A stretch of DNA of 64,000 nt, taken from the NCBI RefSeq assembly GCF_900163865.1, contig NZ_FUKU01000013.1, forward strand, positions 186,001-250,000, given 5' to 3'. Made by a program: the position numbers and the translations under genes. The stretch's first letter is position 1, and each line of letters opens with the position of its first letter. Shown piece by piece: positions 49,292-57,123 of this stretch. The DNA comes from Sphingobacterium sp. JB170 (GTDB taxonomy: Bacteria; Bacteroidota; Bacteroidia; Sphingobacteriales; Sphingobacteriaceae). Below the pieces are notes generated by a model. The model worked only from the letters and a program-made list of their open reading frames with translations, was not told where the DNA came from and searched no databases.

Positions 49292-49336
49292 TTCTCGACA
49301 AATGTTCGTCCAGAAATCACTGCGTATAATGGAGTT

Positions 49337-50302
49337 TTAGTTTTGTTGAAAATTAATCATCCAATTAATTCCATGTTTATCTGAGAATTCGCCGAAATAG
49401 GCACCAAAAAACATGTCTGCCATTGGCATCGTCACCTTTCCGCCCGCAGAAAGTTCATTGAACAACCGATCTGCCTCTTCTCTGGTTTCGGGTTCAATGC
49501 AGATATGCATATTGTTTCCCTTACGCAGGGTAAACCCCATCTCTTTAGGTGCATCGGTACCCATTAAAATATGACCGCCGGTAATCGGCAACTGAACATG
49601 CAAGATCATCTTCTCTACCAATGGGGCAACAGCAGCACGTCCATCTTCAACAGGAATATCGCCGAAACGCTGCATACCTTTTCCTAGAAATTCTGTTTTG
49701 AAGACGGATCGGTAGAACAAAAAAGCCTCTTCGGTCTTTCCGTCAAAATTCAGGTAGCTGCAAACTCTCGCCGCGTTGCCGGTTTTATTCTGTTTGCGTA
49801 ATTTAAATTGTGCTTCCAAATATTGGTCAAGATTCTCGAGCGCCATGGTGATCCCTTCTTTGAAGCCCATTTCAATCATTGTTTCAATATCTTCAAGTTT
49901 ATCGTGCGTTAAGGTAATATTGACGGTAGTGACGCCCTTATTTTCAGAAAAATTATTTGTCCAAAAAGAACGCGGCTTCACGGAATTTTCTATTCCATCT
50001 TCGTCGCAAAAGGCATCTAACCACGAAAGCATTTTGTTTTTATCGATAGCCTTGTAATCTGCTTTGCACCATGTTTTCTCCCCCTGCGGGCTGACCATTG
50101 CATAGAGCCATTTTCCACCTACTTTCAAGTCTAATATTCTCGTTTCAATATGATAAGGCTTGGGTGCCCACCACTTATCAAGTAGCTCTGGTGTTGTCCA
50201 TGCTTGCCAAACAAGCTCGAGTTCAGCATCAAATTCACGTGTGATGTGAATTGTTTTTTTCGCTTTGTTGACCCGGAAGTCAAATAATAAATTACTGCTC
50301 AT
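49337..50302 (-). CDS. SRPBCC (AHSA1-like) and VOC (PhnB-like) fusion protein
   Basis: The 321-residue protein joins two modules usually encoded separately. Residues about 1-165 form an activator-of-Hsp90-ATPase-1-like START domain (IHITREFDAELELVWQAWTTPELLDKWWAPKP, LKVGGKWLYAM). After a linker, residues about 180-318 form a PhnB-type vicinal-oxygen-chelate domain (CSYLNFDGKTEEAFLFYRSVF, GGHILMGTDAP, DMFFGAYFGEFSDKHGINW). Both bind small hydrophobic ligands. The start overlaps the stop of the ArsR regulator by four bases, so the two are co-translated and the regulator probably governs the pair. Confidence 0.9.
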   Translation of the reverse strand: MSSNLLFDFRVNKAKKTIHITREFDAELELVWQAWTTPELLDKWWAPKPYHIETRILDLKVGGKWLYAMVSPQGEKTWCKADYKAIDKNKMLSWLDAFCDEDGIENSVKPRSFWTNNFSENKGVTTVNITLTHDKLEDIETMIEMGFKEGITMALENLDQYLEAQFKLRKQNKTGNAARVCSYLNFDGKTEEAFLFYRSVFKTEFLGKGMQRFGDIPVEDGRAAVAPLVEKMILHVQLPITGGHILMGTDAPKEMGFTLRKGNNMHICIEPETREEADRLFNELSAGGKVTMPMADMFFGAYFGEFSDKHGINWMINFQQN

Positions 50303-50619
50303 TGTTTCTCTTTTTTAACGTTTGCCAATAAATCATCTAATTGATTGAAGCGTATTTCCCAGATTTCGCGGAACTGCTGTAACCAATTGTCAATTTCTTT
50401 CATTTTATCAATTTCGAGCTGATAATAGATCTCTCTCCCTTTATGCTGCTGCTTGACAAGCTCACATTCGACTAGGATGCGTAGGTGTTTGGAAACCGCC
50501 TGCCGTGTACTATCGAAATGCTGCGCGATGCCGTTAGGCGTCATTGCTTGCATGGCAATTAACGCAATGATTGCCCGTCTTGTTGGGTCGGCTACAGCCT
50601 GAAAAACATCTCTTCTCAT
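50299..50619 (-). CDS. ArsR-family winged-helix regulator
   Basis: I start at the ATG at 50619 (MRRDVFQAVADPTRRAII), the family-typical start; a longer frame to 50700 lacks similarity. The 106-residue protein has the recognition helix in NGIAQHFDSTRQAVSKHLRIL and the wing KQQHKGREIYYQL. No cysteine metal site is seen. It is of the type found with AHSA1-like partners, as here, and probably represses its own operon. Confidence 0.92.
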   Translation of the reverse strand: MRRDVFQAVADPTRRAIIALIAMQAMTPNGIAQHFDSTRQAVSKHLRILVECELVKQQHKGREIYYQLEIDKMKEIDNWLQQFREIWEIRFNQLDDLLANVKKEKQ

Positions 50620-50903
50620 TCGTTTGTAGTTTTTATTTACGAAACCATTTAGTTGCAAATATACCTGCAACCTTTTGGTTTCGCAAATTTTAGAAAGCAT
50701 TTTTGCTTTTTACTTTGCCAGTTGCTTGTCGCCCAAACAGCACCGATGATTTATAGAAGGTAATTTCTTCTGCAAAATGATCCGTCGTTTCCTGATAAAA
50801 GGCCATCTTTCCACTAGATTCGCTCCCCGAATGTTTCCCGTATATTAAGCCTTCGTTAAATGAATTATTTGGTCACCTAAGAGAAAAGAATGAATACTAT
50901 ATT
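50620..50903. other. Intergenic region upstream of the ArsR gene
   Basis: It should hold the arsR promoter. An open minus-strand stretch (stop at 50690-50692, ATG at 50806, 38 residues beginning MAFYQETTDHFAEE) reads like protein but has no proper ribosome-binding site. It may be the tail of a lost gene. I do not call it a gene. Confidence 0.3.
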
Positions 50904-50978
50904 TGCAGTGGCTATAAGGAATTAGTCGCGCAGAGCGTTTTTGGGAAACACCTCGAAGGTTCGAATCCTTCCTCTGCA
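50904..50978 (+). pseudogene. Decayed tRNA-Leu-like gene
   Basis: The 75 bases have an acceptor pair TGCAGTG/CTCTGCA (six of seven pairs) and a perfect T-arm (GAAGG, TTCGAAT, CCTTC). GGAATTAGTCGCGC resembles the tRNA-Leu D-arm (GGAATTGGTAGACGCGC), and a part like a class II variable arm follows. A foldable anticodon arm cannot be formed; about a dozen bases appear to be missing. Normal tRNA-Leu would be some ten bases longer. A trailer and terminator follow, as after a real tRNA gene. Confidence 0.55.
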
Positions 50979-51012
50979 ACTATCATAATTTAAGTTTATA
51001 ATTGGTTAGCTA

Positions 51013-51052
51013 GACATTGCCCCTCCTCCCCGTTGGGGCTTGTCTTATTTTC
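51013..51052 (+). terminator. Terminator after the tRNA-like sequence
   Basis: GCCCC (51019-51023) pairs with GGGGC (51035-51039), and the stem extends by GACA/TTGTC-type pairs across a small internal loop. TTATTTT follows. Confidence 0.55.
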
Positions 51053-51359
51053 CCCTCTTCCGAACCCCGAGTTCTCCGGAAAAATTTTACTATGGTTCAA
51101 TCGCCAGGGCTTGATGGATGAGGAGAAAACACAAGTGCACTTTATGTTTTTAAACCCACTACAGGTTAATTTAATTACGTTTACCGAACAGCGGTCGAAC
51201 CCGCTTATTAAACCAGGCCCTTCGTAAACGCATTGAATGGTATACCTCGCTTACTTATTTTATCGGCTCGTTGCGCTCGCTCGCCGATTTGATGACGGTA
51301 ATTCGAAACTACAAAAGGTAGATGGACAGTGACACGAGCGGCACGTAAAGGTGCCACTA
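51053..51359. other. Intergenic stretch without a recognisable gene
   Basis: Frames open on both strands (plus 51033-51227, minus about 51225-51355) but none resembles a known family or has a start signal that I trust. A hairpin with ATCGGC/GCCGAT arms lies near 51260-51290. Confidence 0.3.
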
Positions 51360-51872
51360 TCACATTTTATTGATACCGTTCTCAAGAAGTCTGTTAAACT
51401 TTTCAATGTTTTTATTCGGGTCCGCGATCAAATCAATGAAACATTCCATTTGTCTCTTTTTTGTTTGTTCAGCTTGTTTGTTGAGCGGGATTTCCCAGGC
51501 GGGGTAAACCCGAAAACCTCGTTTGCCTTCTTGTTGAGGTGAAGCTATTACGCCGAGCTCCGCCAATGTCAGTCTGGAAAAAAAGAAAAAACCAGATTTC
51601 TCTTCTTTCTGCGTCGCAACGATATAAAAATCAAACGCATCGTGAAGGTCAAAAGGTTCCGTATGACCAAAAGTATTTCGTTTCCATAGGGTAACAAACT
51701 GGCCTACTTTCTTAGGCGTGACTTTCGCATTGCGAAACTTTATTCTAATGTTTCCAGCATTAAAATTATAGCCACTATATGCCGCACACTCAGGATCTAC
51801 TCGAAGGTTTTGAATGGTTAAGCCACTTTTGGTAGACAACCACTTTGCTGTAGGTTTTAATGCTTCATTCAT
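51360..51872 (-). CDS. MepB-family protein
   Basis: The 170-residue protein matches the MepB pattern: ECAAYSGYNFNAGNIRIKFRNAKVTPKKVGQFVTLWKR, DFYIVATQKEEKSGFFFFSRLTLAELGVI and GKRGFRVYPAWEIP. MepB was named for its place in the staphylococcal mepRAB multidrug locus, but its own role is unknown. Here there is no MepA pump. The start overlaps the stop of the alpha/beta hydrolase by four bases. Confidence 0.87.
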   Translation of the reverse strand: MNEALKPTAKWLSTKSGLTIQNLRVDPECAAYSGYNFNAGNIRIKFRNAKVTPKKVGQFVTLWKRNTFGHTEPFDLHDAFDFYIVATQKEEKSGFFFFSRLTLAELGVIASPQQEGKRGFRVYPAWEIPLNKQAEQTKKRQMECFIDLIADPNKNIEKFNRLLENGINKM

Positions 51873-52678
51873 GGCTCTTTAATCGTATTGTATAAATTGA
51901 TAATTTCATCAACCACTAAGTGAGGCTGATCATAGAAAACATAATGATCAGCATCCTCCACGAGGATATACTTGCGATTCTTCCTATCCATTGCAAAGCG
52001 TTTAAGCGCTTTCAAAAATAGCTTCCTATCTTCTCCTTCAAACGGAGTCTTGCCAGAAGCAATAACGGTAAGGGGAATTTCGATTGAATTGGCAACATTC
52101 CGCAGAACCCTGCTTGTGCATTCGTAGTTCAGGGCCAAATGGTAGAAACCTATACTTTCTTTCTTTATTTCTTCAAGATCTGAAGCCCAAAGTTTTTTGG
52201 TATTAGCCGCTCGAACTTCGGTCATAAAGTAGGGGCTAACCACGTCAATAAACACAGCGCCTTTTACATAACTGGGGCGATCTGAGATAAATTTCATCGC
52301 ATAGTTACCTCCTAAGGAGTGCGCAACAAAAAAATACGCGGACCCACTAACTAACTTTTTTAATCCCGTTTGTAAATCTTTGACCTCGTTTATAATATTC
52401 ACATGCATTGTATCAATTTCACTTTCTCCAAACCCTGCACGGTCGTATGCAATTAGTGGAGCGTCGGTTTGCTCTCGAAGTAAACGCATTACGTTACCCC
52501 AAACGGAACCGTCATTTCCTCCGCCAGATTCAAAAACGATGGGCAACCCTTTCCCTGGCATAACTCTAAAGTGCAATTTATGTGTGCCTACATCAACCAG
52601 CGTGTCGAGTGTCTGACTAAAGACGGTTGGAGCGACGAAAATGACACTAGCCGTTAATAGGATATACAAAATTTTCAT
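51869..52678 (-). CDS. Secreted alpha/beta hydrolase
   Basis: The 269-residue protein has a signal peptide (ILYILLTASVIFVAPTVFS) and the alpha/beta-hydrolase pattern: oxyanion segment ESGGGNDGSVWG, nucleophile elbow VAHSLGGNYAM with Ser near residue 122, and the catalytic His in VEDADHYVFYDQP near residue 247. The substrate is unknown. A 45-residue frame with a strong ribosome-binding site ends ten bases upstream, and MepB overlaps downstream, giving a possible three-gene transcript. Confidence 0.9.
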   Translation of the reverse strand: MKILYILLTASVIFVAPTVFSQTLDTLVDVGTHKLHFRVMPGKGLPIVFESGGGNDGSVWGNVMRLLREQTDAPLIAYDRAGFGESEIDTMHVNIINEVKDLQTGLKKLVSGSAYFFVAHSLGGNYAMKFISDRPSYVKGAVFIDVVSPYFMTEVRAANTKKLWASDLEEIKKESIGFYHLALNYECTSRVLRNVANSIEIPLTVIASGKTPFEGEDRKLFLKALKRFAMDRKNRKYILVEDADHYVFYDQPHLVVDEIINLYNTIKEP

Positions 52679-52688
52679 CTTCTAGTCG

Positions 52689-52826
52689 TTATATATAATA
52701 GCGCCATTTCATAACCTCCACGCGTATATTACAATCAAAAATATGAATAAGTTCTTTTCCGAAGAACATTCCTTCAATGAATTCTATATTTATCCTGCCA
52801 AGGAAGCGAGAAACTCCTAATAGCAT
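52689..52826 (-). CDS. Small hypothetical protein (45 residues)
   Basis: ATG at 52826 is preceded by AAAGGAGATATT, one of the best Shine-Dalgarno matches in the window. The protein starts MLLGVSRFLGRINIEF and ends VEVMKWRYYI. The frame is open for some 36 codons more upstream (for example RYSPGYFVLNPEEIGHC), so a longer protein with an unusual start, or a truncated older gene, is possible. The stop is 10 bases before the hydrolase ATG. No family recognised. Confidence 0.4.
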   Translation of the reverse strand: MLLGVSRFLGRINIEFIEGMFFGKELIHIFDCNIRVEVMKWRYYI

Positions 52827-52966
52827 AATATCTCCTTTGGTCAATATATCCCGCCGAGCAGTATTTAAACAATGGCCGATTTCCTCGGGGTTTAAAACGA
52901 AATAACCTGGACTATAACGAACCTTAATTCCCCGCTTTTAAGACAAAGACAGTCACCAAAGCAATA

Positions 52967-52986
52967 AAGGGGCTAAATTGCCCCTC
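52967..52986. terminator. Small terminator-like hairpin
   Basis: AGGGGC, six bases, GCCCCT. On the minus strand TTTATTG follows, so it probably ends the SRPBCC gene at 53039-53464. Confidence 0.5.
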
Positions 52987-53038
52987 TATATGTTCAAATG
53001 CTGTCTTTCCTATTCTTGAATACGATTACAATGGCGGG

Positions 53039-53464
53039 TTAACTTTCGGCCAATTTTTTTACGGTCTGCAGAGCCTCATGCATAGCGGCCCCCATAGCGC
53101 TGAAATATTCTTCGGGCATATCTGACTTCACAGACAATGTGGTTACGCCATTCTGCTCGTCAAGCAGGTACCGCTCGCTCATGCTTCCCAAACTCTGCCC
53201 CTTTTTCCCAGCGTGCAATTCATGGAGGTGGTGGAAGGTAATTTCACGGTTTTCGATAAGCGAGGCCACCGCGCTTTGCATACCACTACCTTGAGGATCG
53301 AGGAATTGGATCTGGCCGCCCTGGATCAGCTCGCCTGTGTAGTGTGAGCCGGACGTGAATGAGGCAGCCCATTTTTTATAGTAATCTTTGTCCCACAATA
53401 CCTGCCATACCTTTCGGGCCGGAGCATTGATCGTGATCGTTTTGTCGATTGTTTGTATTTTCAT
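53039..53464 (-). CDS. SRPBCC / AHSA1-like domain protein
   Basis: The 141-residue single-domain protein is shown by ITINAPARKVWQVLWDKDYYKKWAASFTSGSHYTGELIQGGQIQFLDPQG and ALQTVKKLAES. The hydrophobic-cavity fold binds small ligands; no catalytic residue stands out. It is the second AHSA1-type protein in this stretch, unlinked to a regulator. It diverges from the SGNH hydrolase gene. Confidence 0.9.
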   Translation of the reverse strand: MKIQTIDKTITINAPARKVWQVLWDKDYYKKWAASFTSGSHYTGELIQGGQIQFLDPQGSGMQSAVASLIENREITFHHLHELHAGKKGQSLGSMSERYLLDEQNGVTTLSVKSDMPEEYFSAMGAAMHEALQTVKKLAES

Positions 53465-53559
53465 CTCGTTTTATGCAAGAAACTACCCTTGTTAATATGC
53501 AGTTCAAAGTCTACCAATTTAACAGAATCAACGCTATGTAATTTTATTATATTTGGAAT

Positions 53560-54840
53560 ATGATGCATAGCCTACTCCTCCGATCACTAATTCTTATTAC
53601 AACACTTTTTCTTTCCGCTAATGCTTATAGTCAAAAGTATTCTGAGAAAAGCAGCACCAAAAAAATAGTTTATTTTGGATCTTCGGTCCCGAAAGGAGAA
53701 GGAGCAACCAACAAATTTGGCTATACGAGCATATTCTCTGAGATTCTTCAAAAACGCATATCACCCAATAAAACACAGTGGGAGACGACGAATATTAGCA
53801 TCGGTGGAGACAACACACTAAAGGTGCTGAAACGTTATGAAAAGGACCTCTTACCTCAAAACGGCCAGTACGTTGTTTTTGCGCTAGCGCTAGGCAATGA
53901 AGGTATTCATGAACAGGGGAAGGTGATTTTCGATCAGTTTGAAAAGAACATGAAAATACTCATTGAAAAAGCGCGCGCTGACGGCTATATTCCCGTTGTC
54001 ACGAATAGTTATACCCGGAACGATTATAACAATCGTGACTACGACTTCATCAAGCGAATCAATCTATTGATCCATACCTGGGATGTACCGAGCATTAATT
54101 TGCTAGGTGCAATCGATGACCTTTCTGGTCATTGGATGGACGGCTATTGGGCAGATGGAGCCCATCCGAATGATGCCGGACATTTAGAAATGGCATACAC
54201 CATCGTTCCTTCTCTATTCGATGCGCTAGAGAAGAATAAACCCTTGCCAGAAAGGGTGAAAGGATCGCACCTCGTCTTCAAAAACAAGAATAAGAAAACA
54301 AAATCGTTACGATTTACGCCTGAACATATTGTTCATCCTTTCACCACAGCAATCACTTTTAAAACGGGTGGCATTGGCCAGGTCTTACAGTTTGCCGCAA
54401 CCGACAAAAAAAACAACGAAGGAAAAGGAATAATTGCCATTCATAACGAAGGACAGCTGGTTTACACTTCTCCAAAGTCGGACACGGTCGTGGGAATAAA
54501 AGTAAACGACAACCAATGGCATACACTAGTCTTAACTCATTATTATGCGAAGGGCATCACTATGGTGTATATAGACGGCATCTTGCAAGGCACCATCAAT
54601 GAAAAACTTACAGCTCGTGATTTACAGATTGGCGGCTCAAATATCCCCAAGAAAATCGCCTATAAAGATTGGCTGTTCTATCGATCAGCGATGAACAAGG
54701 ACGAGATCAATCATATCGCCGAAGGCCCGCTTCTCAAATCAAGTTTGGAGCTGTACGCCCCGCTTGGCGGAAAGCACCGAAGTAAAGCGAGCCCCTTTGT
54801 CAACCTTGCGCAAAGCCTGAACACAATAAGCGAGCTCTAA
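53560..54840 (+). CDS. Secreted SGNH/GDSL hydrolase with C-terminal LamG-like domain
   Basis: The 426-residue protein has signal peptide LLRSLILITTLFLSANAYS (ATG 53563 is an equal alternative). The SGNH blocks are intact: VYFGSSVPKGEG (Ser), ISIGGDNTL (Gly), ALALGNEGI (Asn) and DGAHPNDAGH (Asp-His). Residues about 240-420 form a concanavalin-like LamG sandwich (AITFKTGGIGQVLQF, NDNQWHTLVLTHYYAKGITMVYIDG, DWLFYRSAMNKDEI). It is probably an esterase acting on acetylated surface or environmental glycans. Single gene between SRPBCC and proB. Confidence 0.88.
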   Translation: MMHSLLLRSLILITTLFLSANAYSQKYSEKSSTKKIVYFGSSVPKGEGATNKFGYTSIFSEILQKRISPNKTQWETTNISIGGDNTLKVLKRYEKDLLPQNGQYVVFALALGNEGIHEQGKVIFDQFEKNMKILIEKARADGYIPVVTNSYTRNDYNNRDYDFIKRINLLIHTWDVPSINLLGAIDDLSGHWMDGYWADGAHPNDAGHLEMAYTIVPSLFDALEKNKPLPERVKGSHLVFKNKNKKTKSLRFTPEHIVHPFTTAITFKTGGIGQVLQFAATDKKNNEGKGIIAIHNEGQLVYTSPKSDTVVGIKVNDNQWHTLVLTHYYAKGITMVYIDGILQGTINEKLTARDLQIGGSNIPKKIAYKDWLFYRSAMNKDEINHIAEGPLLKSSLELYAPLGGKHRSKASPFVNLAQSLNTISEL

Positions 54841-54927
54841 GGCTATTTAAATGACCATTATAGCATCATTAGTTATGTCACGCTCTCGTATTTGAAATGT
54901 AGTAAGAGATTCCAACGTCTGGAGTGA

Positions 54928-55725
54928 TTAGCGAGTAATCTTTGTACCCCTTTCTTTGCCATAGACAATATCGGTAATAATATGGTCTGTTTTACCATTA
55001 GCAATGACCGTCGGGATATTCCGTCGAGCAGATTGCTTTGCCACGCGTAGCTTGGACGCCATACCACCGCGTCCCTCAGCCTCCCCTTTGTTGGTTTGTC
55101 TGATGTACTGTTCCACCGGATCCTCAACACGGAGGTGAGGAATCAACTCACTCTCTGGATCCTCAGGGTGCCCGTTGAACAGGCCGTCGATATCGGTGAG
55201 TAGGATCAGCATATCGGCATGGATCAATTCGGCGACCAGGCCGGCCAATTCGTCGTTATCGGTAAAGGTTGACATCGAAAGAGACACTGCGTCATCCTCG
55301 TTTGCAATCGGAATAACTCCTTCGGCCAACAGACCTTCATAGCAGTTGACCATATTGTCACGATGCTTCCCCAAATCGAAATCGCGCTTGGTTGCCAACA
55401 CTTGAGCGCAGCGCATGCCATGATGATGAAACAGATTATAGTAGTGTCGCATCATGCGCGGTTGTCCGACAGCTGAGAACACTTGCCGACGAGTAATCTT
55501 ATCCGTTGTTTTCAATTGGTGCCCCATAACTTCCTTGCCAGCAATCACTGAACCGGAGGAAACCAGTACGACGAGTGTATCGTGTTCATAGAGGTAAACA
55601 ATCTGCTCCACAAGTTTTGCCAAAATTTTCCCAACGATGCGACGATCTTTATTGGTGATGACATGAGTACCTATCTTGATAACGACCCGCTGTATAGGTG
55701 CGCCTGTAGAAACCCCATTATCCAT
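54928..55725 (-). CDS. proB: Glutamate 5-kinase
   Basis: The start is the ATG at 55725, set by the strong ribosome-binding site AAGGAGGT at 55738-55731; a longer frame to 55869 would lie inside proC. The 265-residue kinase has RVVIKIGTHVITN, VLVSSGSVIAG, NEDDAVSLSMSTFTDND, LLTDIDGLFNG and GRGGMASKLRVAKQSA. It lacks the C-terminal PUA domain of longer ProB proteins. It makes glutamyl phosphate, the first step to proline. It overlaps the end of proC by eight bases. proA is not in the window. Confidence 0.93.
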   Translation of the reverse strand: MDNGVSTGAPIQRVVIKIGTHVITNKDRRIVGKILAKLVEQIVYLYEHDTLVVLVSSGSVIAGKEVMGHQLKTTDKITRRQVFSAVGQPRMMRHYYNLFHHHGMRCAQVLATKRDFDLGKHRDNMVNCYEGLLAEGVIPIANEDDAVSLSMSTFTDNDELAGLVAELIHADMLILLTDIDGLFNGHPEDPESELIPHLRVEDPVEQYIRQTNKGEAEGRGGMASKLRVAKQSARRNIPTVIANGKTDHIITDIVYGKERGTKITR

Positions 55726-56548
55726 CGTTGACCTCCTTTCCATCAGTTTGCTTTCCCAATTCTTCCGCACGGTGAAAAGCAGCATAAGCAGCTTCTTGTA
55801 TGAATGCATTGACGTTATTGTCATCCATAGAGTCCAGCGCAGCGCGAGTGGTACCGCCCTTGGAAGCAACCTTTGTCATCCAATCTTCAGGGCTGAGGGT
55901 TGATAAATTAAATAGCTCGACAGCCCCAGAAAATGTTTGTCCTACTAAGAGCCGCGCATCACTTTGATCAAAGCCCATTTTCAACGCTGCATCCATTAAA
56001 GCCTGCATAAAATAAAATATATATGCTGGACCACTTCCTGAAATTCCAGTAGAAGCATCGATTTCTGATTCGGAGCTTAGATTAATTGAACGACCTGTGG
56101 TATCAAGCAACTGTTCGATAGCCGCTAGCTCCAGTCGAGACACTTCTTCAGAACCGATGAAGGATGTCATCCCTAAGCCGACCAATGCCGGTAGGTTTGG
56201 CATAGCACGTACCACTTTGACGGCGCTAAGACCTTGTTTTATCGTATCAATAGTTACGCCCGCCATGATGGACACAAACAATTGCTCGCTCGAAATCAGC
56301 GGTTTCATTTCTTCCATCAATGCAGCTGCGTGTACTGGTTTGACAGCAATCAATACCACGTCCGCTTTTGACAAACAGGAGTCTAATTGCTCATGCACAT
56401 CGAAAAGGCCACAAGCTCGTAGTTCCTCGCGCTTTTCTTTGCTTTTATCTATAATCATTAAAGTTCCGGCAGTTAAAAAACTGGACTTAGCGATTGCTTC
56501 CGCATACGCCACTCCCATATTACCACCACCTATTACAAGTACGTTCAT
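55718..56548 (-). CDS. proC: Pyrroline-5-carboxylate reductase
   Basis: The 276-residue enzyme has the N-terminal NADPH motif VIGGGNMGVAYAEAI, VLIAVKPVHAAALM, VVRAMPNLPALVGLGMTSF and the proline-binding signature GISGSGPAYIFYFMQALMDAALKMG near residue 165. It reduces pyrroline-5-carboxylate to proline. It is first in the proC-proB operon. Confidence 0.95.
   Translation of the reverse strand: MNVLVIGGGNMGVAYAEAIAKSSFLTAGTLMIIDKSKEKREELRACGLFDVHEQLDSCLSKADVVLIAVKPVHAAALMEEMKPLISSEQLFVSIMAGVTIDTIKQGLSAVKVVRAMPNLPALVGLGMTSFIGSEEVSRLELAAIEQLLDTTGRSINLSSESEIDASTGISGSGPAYIFYFMQALMDAALKMGFDQSDARLLVGQTFSGAVELFNLSTLSPEDWMTKVASKGGTTRAALDSMDDNNVNAFIQEAAYAAFHRAEELGKQTDGKEVNDG
55731..55738 (-). promoter_or_regulatory. 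Strong Shine-Dalgarno site of proB
   Basis: AAGGAGGT, five bases before the proB ATG and inside the end of proC. Bacteroidota genes seldom have such a full match, so it fixes the proB start and hints at strong re-initiation after proC. Confidence 0.8.
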
Positions 56549-56690
56549 TTTCTTCTTTTTTTATTTCGATATTATTTCTATTAGTTGCCTATAAGGCACA
56601 ATCATCATGCAGGCGTCTGAATTTTGTCATATTGTTAGTTGTACCGCTGCCCACCCCGTCTGAAAGCACGACAAACTAAACCGTCTAAAC

Positions 56691-57030
56691 ATGCCTATCT
56701 CCGTTCATCGGCAGTTTAACAAAAATAGCCCGCAAATTTGGCAGCAGATAATTTGTATCTCATTAATACTGCAATATTGTCACATATCAGGCTCCCCGGC
56801 TTTAAACTCTTACTACATATTAGATCGCGCTTACAATACCTTTAAGATACGGTATAAAACCATCAAAAGGAAACGCAGATTGCTGGGGACCGTGCCTTGA
56901 GATCAAACGATCGAATTGACCGGATTTTATCCAAAACAGTACTATCTCGAGCCTCTTCGCTTAGTCAGGTACTGGGATGAGCAGTAACAACGTGAATTTA
57001 CCTAATTGACCATTAATTTGAAAATGCTTT
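56691..57030 (+). pseudogene. Remnant of an IS4-like transposase
   Basis: Fragments in two frames spell parts of a DDE transposase: YYILDRAYNTFKI (56811 onward), then, after a frame change, DQTIELTGFYPKQYYLEPLR starting at 56901 and continuing LVRYWDEQ. Next come a TAA, QREFT, a second TAA and LTINL. The order follows the typical DRGY and LTG-Y-YPxxLRRI-Y-D parts of IS4-type enzymes. With a frameshift, a deletion and two in-frame stops, it is dead. The rest of 56549-57123 shows no gene. Confidence 0.55.
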
Positions 57031-57123
57031 CTATAAAAAGCAAAAACCTCCACTAATTGCTTTTTGTATTTAACAAAATGTCATGGACTATGATTTTAAT
57101 TCCTTAAAAAGCAATCAAAAGGT

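Larger units (their letters stand above)
48675..49325. repeat. Tandem duplication of a 325-bp unit
   Basis: Copy A (48675-48999) and copy B (49000 to about 49325) begin with the same ATAGTTAATTTATG and stay about nine-tenths identical. Each holds, in plus-strand order, a 100-base AT-rich section, a hairpin with T-tract, and a 45-codon minus-strand frame. The copies differ mostly in the part coding the N-terminal half of that frame. A 30-base piece in each (48746-48775, 49071-49100) recurs with three changes after the tRNA-Leu-like sequence at 50984-51013. Confidence 0.85.

Noticed and set aside
48812..49340. Two plus-strand frames in the tandem repeats, both starting MQLC
   Set aside because: They mirror the minus-strand 44-residue frames, start inside the terminator T-tract and have no ribosome-binding site.
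50690..50806. Minus-strand 38-residue frame upstream of arsR
   Set aside because: The Shine-Dalgarno-like sequence touches the ATG and the frame covers the expected arsR promoter; perhaps a fragment.
52743..52820. Plus-strand 25-residue frame opposite the small 45-residue gene
   Set aside because: Very short, without start signals; the opposite strand has the better case.
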